Of a stretch of DNA of 64,000 nt, positions 59,791-64,000 are shown in pieces. Numbering within the stretch: position 1 is the first letter of the stretch; the number at the start of each line of letters is the position of its first letter. Both the position numbers and the translations under genes were made by a program. Source of the stretch: KK5 sp034043675 (GTDB lineage: Bacteria > Pseudomonadota > Gammaproteobacteria > Burkholderiales > Burkholderiaceae_C); contig NZ_JAXCLA010000003.1 of the NCBI RefSeq assembly GCF_034043675.1, positions 759,246-823,245 on the forward strand. The letters are read 5' to 3'. Below the pieces are notes generated by a model. It saw only the letters and a list, made by a program, of their open reading frames with translations, did not search any database and was not told the origin of the DNA.

Positions 59791-60705
59791 ATGGCCGAAT
59801 TCACCCAAGAGCAACTGCTCGAACTGGTCAACACCTCGCAGGTCGCGGCAGGCAATCCGCGCGTGCGCCAGGTCGCGCAGCGCGTCGTCAGCGACCTGTT
59901 CCGCGCGATCGATGATCTGGACGTCAGCCCCGACGAGTTCTGGGCCGGCGTCAACTGGCTGGCCCGCCTGGGCGCCTCGGGCCAGATGGGCCTGATCACC
60001 GCGGGCCTGGGCTTCGACCGCCTGCTGGACATCCGCGAGGACGAGGCCGATGCCAAGGCCGGCCGCGCTGCCGGCACGCCGCGCGCGATCGAGGGCCCGC
60101 TGTACATCGCCGGCGCGCCGCTGAGCGAGCGCGAAGTGCGCGTGGACGAGGCGCCGCAGCGCGGCGAGGTGCTGGTGATGGAAGGCCGCGTGCTCGACAC
60201 GGACGGCCGCCCGGTGGCCGGCGCGCTGGTGGACGTGTGGCATGCCAACGAGAAGGGCCGCTACTCGCACTTCGACCCGGACCAGAAGGACTTCGCGCTG
60301 CGCCGCAAGATCCGCACCGGTGCCGACGGCAGCTACCGCTTCCGCAGCTTCGTGCCGCCGGGCTATGCGATCCCGCCGAACAGCCCGACCTCGGAGCTGT
60401 TCAGCGCACTGGGCCGCCATGGCAATCGCCCGGCGCACATCCATTTCCTGGTTGCAGCCGAGGGCCAGCGCACGCTGACGACGCAGGTCAACATCCCGGG
60501 CGACACCTTCCTCGACGACGACTTCGCCTTCGCCACGCGTGACGGCCTGGTCGTCACGCTGGAGCCGAACACCGCCCCGGCCGGCTACGAGTCGCTGGAC
60601 GTGCGCGAGCCCTTCACGCGCGTGCGTTTCGACTTCGTGATGCAGAAGGCTTCCTCGGACGACGAAGCGCGGCCGGCGGCGCGGATGGAGCGCGTCGCGG
60701 CCTGA
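59791..60705 (+). CDS. catA: Catechol 1,2-dioxygenase
   Basis: This 304-residue intradiol dioxygenase cleaves catechol to cis,cis-muconate using Fe(III). The iron ligands are Tyr158 (GRYSHFD), Tyr192 (PPGYAIPP), His216 and His218 (RPAHIHF). Residues before 100 form the helical linker. It is the last gene of the cat set and the expected sink for catechol made by the iac enzymes. It follows catC after 39 bases. Confidence 0.95.
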   Translation: MAEFTQEQLLELVNTSQVAAGNPRVRQVAQRVVSDLFRAIDDLDVSPDEFWAGVNWLARLGASGQMGLITAGLGFDRLLDIREDEADAKAGRAAGTPRAIEGPLYIAGAPLSEREVRVDEAPQRGEVLVMEGRVLDTDGRPVAGALVDVWHANEKGRYSHFDPDQKDFALRRKIRTGADGSYRFRSFVPPGYAIPPNSPTSELFSALGRHGNRPAHIHFLVAAEGQRTLTTQVNIPGDTFLDDDFAFATRDGLVVTLEPNTAPAGYESLDVREPFTRVRFDFVMQKASSDDEARPAARMERVAA

Positions 60706-60742
60706 CGAAGCGCTCGGGGCGCGGCAGGCGCAGAATCGGCGC

Positions 60743-61756
60743 ATGCGTCGATTCTGCGCGTTATGGCTGTTTTGGCTGGCGTCCTGTCTGAGTGCCTCGG
60801 CCTGGGGCTGGGGCTCGGAAGGCCATCGCGACGTCGGCGCGGTGGCCGATGCGCTTTTGAAGGGCACGCCGGCCGCGGCCCAGGTGCGGCGCATCCTTGG
60901 CAGCGGCGGCACCCTGCAGACGGCCGCGATCTGGGCCGACTGCGCGAAGTCCATCCACCCGGAGCAGGACTTCGAGTACGTCAAGGACATGTACTACGAC
61001 AGCCACTGCGCGGCCTTCGATGCCACGCCGGCCGGCGTCGCCGAGATGGCCGACTACGTGCGCCGCAACAACGACAACTGCGTCTACGCCGGTGGCCGGC
61101 GCAACTGCCACAAGGCTTTCCACTTCGCCGACATCCCGATCCAGGAGAACCGCTACGACGCGGGCTTCGTCGGCGCGGAGCCCTACGACGTCGTCCACGC
61201 TATCGCCGCCGCGGTGGCCCGGCTGCAGCACAAGCCGGTGCCGGCGCCCTTCCGTTTTGCGGACGGTATGCAGGGCGAGCGGGAGGCGCTGCGCCTGATC
61301 GCGCATTTCGTCGGTGACCTGCATCAGCCCTTGCACGTCGGCTCGGTCTATCTGTCGCCCGGCGGGCTCGCCTTGAATCCGGACCAGACCGGCCACGATC
61401 CGGACACCGACACCGTCGGCGGCAATGTGCTGAGCGTCGGCCACAGCCAGCTGCACGCCGAGTGGGACGACGCCCCGACCCTGACGCCGGCGGCCTTGCT
61501 GGCTGCTGCACGAGCCGTGCCGGCGAGTCGGGGCGCGATGGGCACCTGGCCGGCCGCGTGGGCCGGCGAGGCGATCGTGCAGGCTCGCTCAGCCTTCGCG
61601 CCGATCCGCTTCGGCGCAAAGTCCGGCAGGAACTGGCCGGCCACCTTCAGCGACCGCGCGGCGTACATCAAGCTGCGCGATCAGATCCAAGCGAAGCAGC
61701 TGGCCCGTGCGGGAAAGCGCCTGGCGGAGCTGCTGAAGGCTGTTTGGCCGCGCTGA
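60743..61756 (+). CDS. S1/P1-type secreted nuclease
   Basis: This 337-residue zinc-dependent nuclease has a signal peptide ending SASA, so the mature protein starts with Trp (WGWGSEGHRDVG), whose amino group is a zinc ligand in this family. Later ligands are in NCHKAFHFADIP, HFVGDLHQPLHVG and GGNVLSVGHSQLHAEWD. It probably digests single-stranded DNA or RNA outside the cytoplasm. It is not part of the cat operon by function. Confidence 0.88.
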   Translation: MRRFCALWLFWLASCLSASAWGWGSEGHRDVGAVADALLKGTPAAAQVRRILGSGGTLQTAAIWADCAKSIHPEQDFEYVKDMYYDSHCAAFDATPAGVAEMADYVRRNNDNCVYAGGRRNCHKAFHFADIPIQENRYDAGFVGAEPYDVVHAIAAAVARLQHKPVPAPFRFADGMQGEREALRLIAHFVGDLHQPLHVGSVYLSPGGLALNPDQTGHDPDTDTVGGNVLSVGHSQLHAEWDDAPTLTPAALLAAARAVPASRGAMGTWPAAWAGEAIVQARSAFAPIRFGAKSGRNWPATFSDRAAYIKLRDQIQAKQLARAGKRLAELLKAVWPR

Positions 61757-61984
61757 ATCAGCTTGCTGTCGGCGGCTTCAACATGAGCCCTGGTTTGATC
61801 GGGACGAGTTTCTGGCGCGGGGAGCGACGGGCAAGTCGCTGATCTTCAAGGGGTTTTCTGCGCCTCGCGAGTGTCTGGAAACGCGAGTTTCAAAACATGA
61901 GTGCCGCTCATATTATTTCGGCATGGCGCGGCGATCGGATGAATTGATGAGCGGCGCCAGCGATCAATCACTGGAGCCCTCGAC
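61757..61984. other. Intergenic region before the FrsA-like hydrolase
   Basis: This 228-base gap holds an inverted repeat ATGAG-tgccg-CTCAT near 61898 and an AT-rich stretch near 61910. They may be a regulator site and promoter for the hydrolase, but no hexamer pair was confirmed. No gene is seen. Confidence 0.4.
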
Positions 61985-63178
61985 ATGAATCACGACACCA
62001 CCCCCGACGCACACCCGAACCAGCGCCTCGCCCGCAAGTACCGCTTCGACGATCCCGATATGGATCTGTTCTTCATGGCCGCGCTCGGCTGGGGACCGGC
62101 CGGCGGACTGGACATCGGCCAGGCCTTCCACATCGCCTCGCAGATCACCGATGGTGACGGCGACAGCTGGGTGCGCGCCTTCAACGACTACGCCGAGCTG
62201 CTCGACGCCCAGGCCGACGAGTGGAAGCGCCGTGGCTGGATCCGCGCCGCCGGCGAAGCGCGGCTGAAGGCCTTCGCGGCCTGGCGTTCGTCCTGGCAGT
62301 TCGCCGCGCCCGGCAAGGTCTTCGCCGAGCAGTGCGCCAAACACCAGCGCGCGTTCGCCGCGGCGATGGACGAACTGCGCCTGCCGGCGACGTCTTTCAA
62401 GGTGCCCTATGCCGGCAAGCAGCTGCCCGGCGTCTTCTTCCAACATGCCGATGCGAACGCACCGATCGTATTGATCATCGGCGGCGCGGATACCTGCCAC
62501 GAAGACCTGTTCCTGACGATGGGCCGCAATGTGCTGGACCGCGGCTACTCGGTCGTCCTGGTCGACTTGCCGGGGCAGGGCGTCACGATGGCGGATGGCT
62601 TGCACTGGGAAGCCACGGCCGAGAAACCGATCGCGGCCGTCGTTGATCTGCTGATCGAGCGCTTCGCCGCCAAGCCGGGCCGCATCGCGCTGGTGGGCCT
62701 GAGCCTCGGCGGCTACTTCGTCGCCCGCGCTGCTGGCTACGACGATCGCTTCGCGACCGTGATTGCCAGCACGCCGTTCCCGAGCCCGGCGCAGTTGTTC
62801 GCACTGTCGGCTCAGGCGGCGATGCGGCCGGGCGCACCGGAAGCCAGCGCCGCCGCCAAGCGCAGCCGTCAGGTGACGATGTGGAAGGTGGGCGTGACGG
62901 AACCGCAGGACTTCATCCCGAAGACGGCGGCGATGGTGGCCGACCCGAGCCGGGTCACCGTGCCCTTCCTGTCGCTGCTCGGCAGTGGCGATTCGCAGGT
63001 GTTCGCGGCGCAGGCGCATGCCTGGCATCGCGACATCCGCTCCGAGCGCAAGTCCTTCGTGCTGCTGGATGCGGCCTCCGGCGCCGATGGTCATGTGCAG
63101 GTGGCGAACCGGCTGCGCCTGGCGCAGGAAGCGGTGGGCTGGATGGATGAGATCTTCGGCCGGGGTGCCCAGGCATGA
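61985..63178 (+). CDS. Alpha/beta hydrolase of the FrsA/DHPON-hydrolase type
   Basis: This 397-residue alpha/beta hydrolase has an extended N-terminal helical domain and the nucleophile elbow GLSLGGYF. The acid is likely in LLGSGDSQV and the histidine in GADGHVQVAN. The arrangement resembles 2,6-dihydroxypseudooxynicotine hydrolase and FrsA proteins, which cleave C-C or ester bonds. The substrate is unknown. Its stop overlaps the next gene (ATGA), so it is paired with a small membrane protein. Confidence 0.8.
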   Translation: MNHDTTPDAHPNQRLARKYRFDDPDMDLFFMAALGWGPAGGLDIGQAFHIASQITDGDGDSWVRAFNDYAELLDAQADEWKRRGWIRAAGEARLKAFAAWRSSWQFAAPGKVFAEQCAKHQRAFAAAMDELRLPATSFKVPYAGKQLPGVFFQHADANAPIVLIIGGADTCHEDLFLTMGRNVLDRGYSVVLVDLPGQGVTMADGLHWEATAEKPIAAVVDLLIERFAAKPGRIALVGLSLGGYFVARAAGYDDRFATVIASTPFPSPAQLFALSAQAAMRPGAPEASAAAKRSRQVTMWKVGVTEPQDFIPKTAAMVADPSRVTVPFLSLLGSGDSQVFAAQAHAWHRDIRSERKSFVLLDAASGADGHVQVANRLRLAQEAVGWMDEIFGRGAQA

Positions 63179-63735
63179 AAAGTCTGCTCCTTGCTTTCGC
63201 GCCGTTCATCGCCTTCGCCGGCCTCGAGCGCATCGCCGGCATCGTGCCGGGACTGCTGGCTGCCGCCGCCTTGTCGTTGGCTCTCGTCGTCCGCGATGCA
63301 TTGACGGCAGGCCGGCATGCGAAGTTGCTGGAGCTGGGCAGCGCCGCGCTGTTCGGTGGGTTGGCCGTTTGTGCGCTGGGTACGGACGCGGGTGGATGGT
63401 CGGTGCTGGGTGTGCGGCTCGCTGTAGATATTATTGGTCTGTGCGCGATCGTTGCGATGTCGCTGCTGTTGAATCGACCCTTCACGCTGCCCTATGCGAG
63501 GGAGCGCGTGCCCGAGGCGGTCTGGGCGACTCCGCGCTTCCTGCGCGCTAACCGCGTGCTCAGTGCGGTATGGCTCGCAGCCTTCGCCGTGCTGGTGGCG
63601 GCCGACGCGCTGATGCTCTATGTGCCGGCGCTGCCGTTGGCTGTCGGTGTGGCGCTGTCGATCGCGGCCCTGGTCGGGGCGTTCAAGTTCAGCCGCTGGT
63701 ATCCGAAGCATCTTTCTTCGCGAGAACTTGTCTGA
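63175..63735 (+). CDS. Small multi-pass membrane protein of unknown function
   Basis: This 186-residue hydrophobic protein has about five membrane segments and no recognised motif. ATG at 63175 lies inside the hydrolase stop, implying cotranslation. It may anchor or transport the hydrolase substrate, but nothing in the sequence shows it. Confidence 0.65.
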   Translation: MKSLLLAFAPFIAFAGLERIAGIVPGLLAAAALSLALVVRDALTAGRHAKLLELGSAALFGGLAVCALGTDAGGWSVLGVRLAVDIIGLCAIVAMSLLLNRPFTLPYARERVPEAVWATPRFLRANRVLSAVWLAAFAVLVAADALMLYVPALPLAVGVALSIAALVGAFKFSRWYPKHLSSRELV

Positions 63736-63757
63736 CCCGAATTTCCTGTGCTACAGT
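63728..63757 (+). promoter_or_regulatory. Promoter-like site after the membrane protein gene
   Basis: TTGTCT (63728-63733) and TACAGT (63752-63757) are 18 bases apart. The following 140 bases contain a CCGCC-tcg-GGCGG-like hairpin and a strong GAAGGAGG near 63800 but no convincing ORF. It may drive an RNA gene or a leader beyond the window. Confidence 0.4.
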
Positions 63758-63899
63758 AGAGGGCTTCGCTACACACAAACCGCCTCGGCGGGTGCGGCGA
63801 AGGAGGTAGGGATTTGGTTGGCAGTGGTATGGCTAACCGGCGTTTCTAGTTTGATCGAACGGGCTTGTTGAGATGTTCGAAAGAATTTTGAAGAAATGC

Positions 63900-63929
63900 T
63901 TGACGGTGTTTTAAAAAACAGGTCATAAT
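63900..63929 (+). promoter_or_regulatory. Strong promoter, possibly of an rRNA operon
   Basis: TTGACG (63900-63905) and CATAAT (63924-63929) are 18 bases apart, with an A/T-rich stretch just upstream (63880-63899) that could be an UP element. The downstream leader to the window end resembles the start of Burkholderiales rRNA leaders. The rRNA itself is outside, so the assignment is tentative. Confidence 0.5.
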
Positions 63930-64000
63930 CTCGCTTCTGTGCTGATCACTGATCGGCGCGACAAGAAAGAGTTTAGATCCTTGATTGTTGTTAAGGGTTT

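Overview
This window is a GC-rich stretch of a betaproteobacterial chromosome, most likely from the order Burkholderiales (Roseateles/Rubrivivax-like). The pointers are the ribosomal-protein gene order, a Burkholderiales-style porin with its QSSDTQVTLYG N-terminus, and the accessory gene repertoire. Species cannot be fixed from the sequence alone.

Bases 1-16345 hold the core translation block: the 3' part of tuf, then rpsJ, then the S10, spc and alpha clusters running from rplC to rplQ, all on the + strand. It includes secY, infA, rpoA and the tiny rpmJ. A peroxiredoxin-5-type gene sits between rpsQ and rplN, with a terminator-like hairpin before it and a sigma-70-like promoter after it, so the usual single S10-spc string appears split. 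A terminator plus promoter also separates tuf-rpsJ from rplC. dsbD and a tandem pair of identical initiator tRNA genes follow.

Bases 18630-21936 carry a stress or envelope module: a Tat-type metallophosphoesterase lipoprotein, a CuA-like cupredoxin, an ECF sigma factor, its probable anti-sigma factor and a CHAD protein. Bases 22009-27534 carry an amine module: an AraC regulator, a class III PLP enzyme resembling O-phospho-amino-alcohol phospho-lyases, an APH-type kinase, an amino-acid/amine permease and, convergently, an EutR-like regulator. This suggests catabolism of ethanolamine or a similar amino alcohol by phosphorylation followed by elimination, without EutBC.

Bases 27661-32864 (- strand) form an aromatic amine dehydrogenase operon, aauB-E-D-A, followed by two c-type cytochromes and an aldehyde dehydrogenase. 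Six of its seven genes start at a 4-base ATGA overlap or within five bases of the previous stop. Divergent from it is a DUF1329-DUF1302-RND-Ycf48 envelope operon, interrupted by a complex inverted-repeat element. Next come a histone-deacetylase-like protein that lacks two catalytic residues, a Crp/Prx6/flavoprotein group, a beta-barrel protein, an NHL-repeat lipoprotein, a porin and a LuxR regulator.

Bases 49397-57283 reproduce the order of the known indole-3-acetic acid (auxin) degradation locus: a MarR regulator (iacR-like), then iacH-A-B-I-C-D-E-F-G. Directly after it lie a LysR regulator and catB-catC-catA for ortho-cleavage of catechol. With the aromatic amine dehydrogenase and aldehyde dehydrogenase upstream, the window could encode a route from tryptamine to indole-3-acetaldehyde, indole-3-acetate, catechol and the beta-ketoadipate enol-lactone. 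That linkage is inference. An S1/P1 nuclease, an FrsA-like hydrolase, a small membrane protein and two promoter-like sites (the last resembling an rRNA promoter) close the window.
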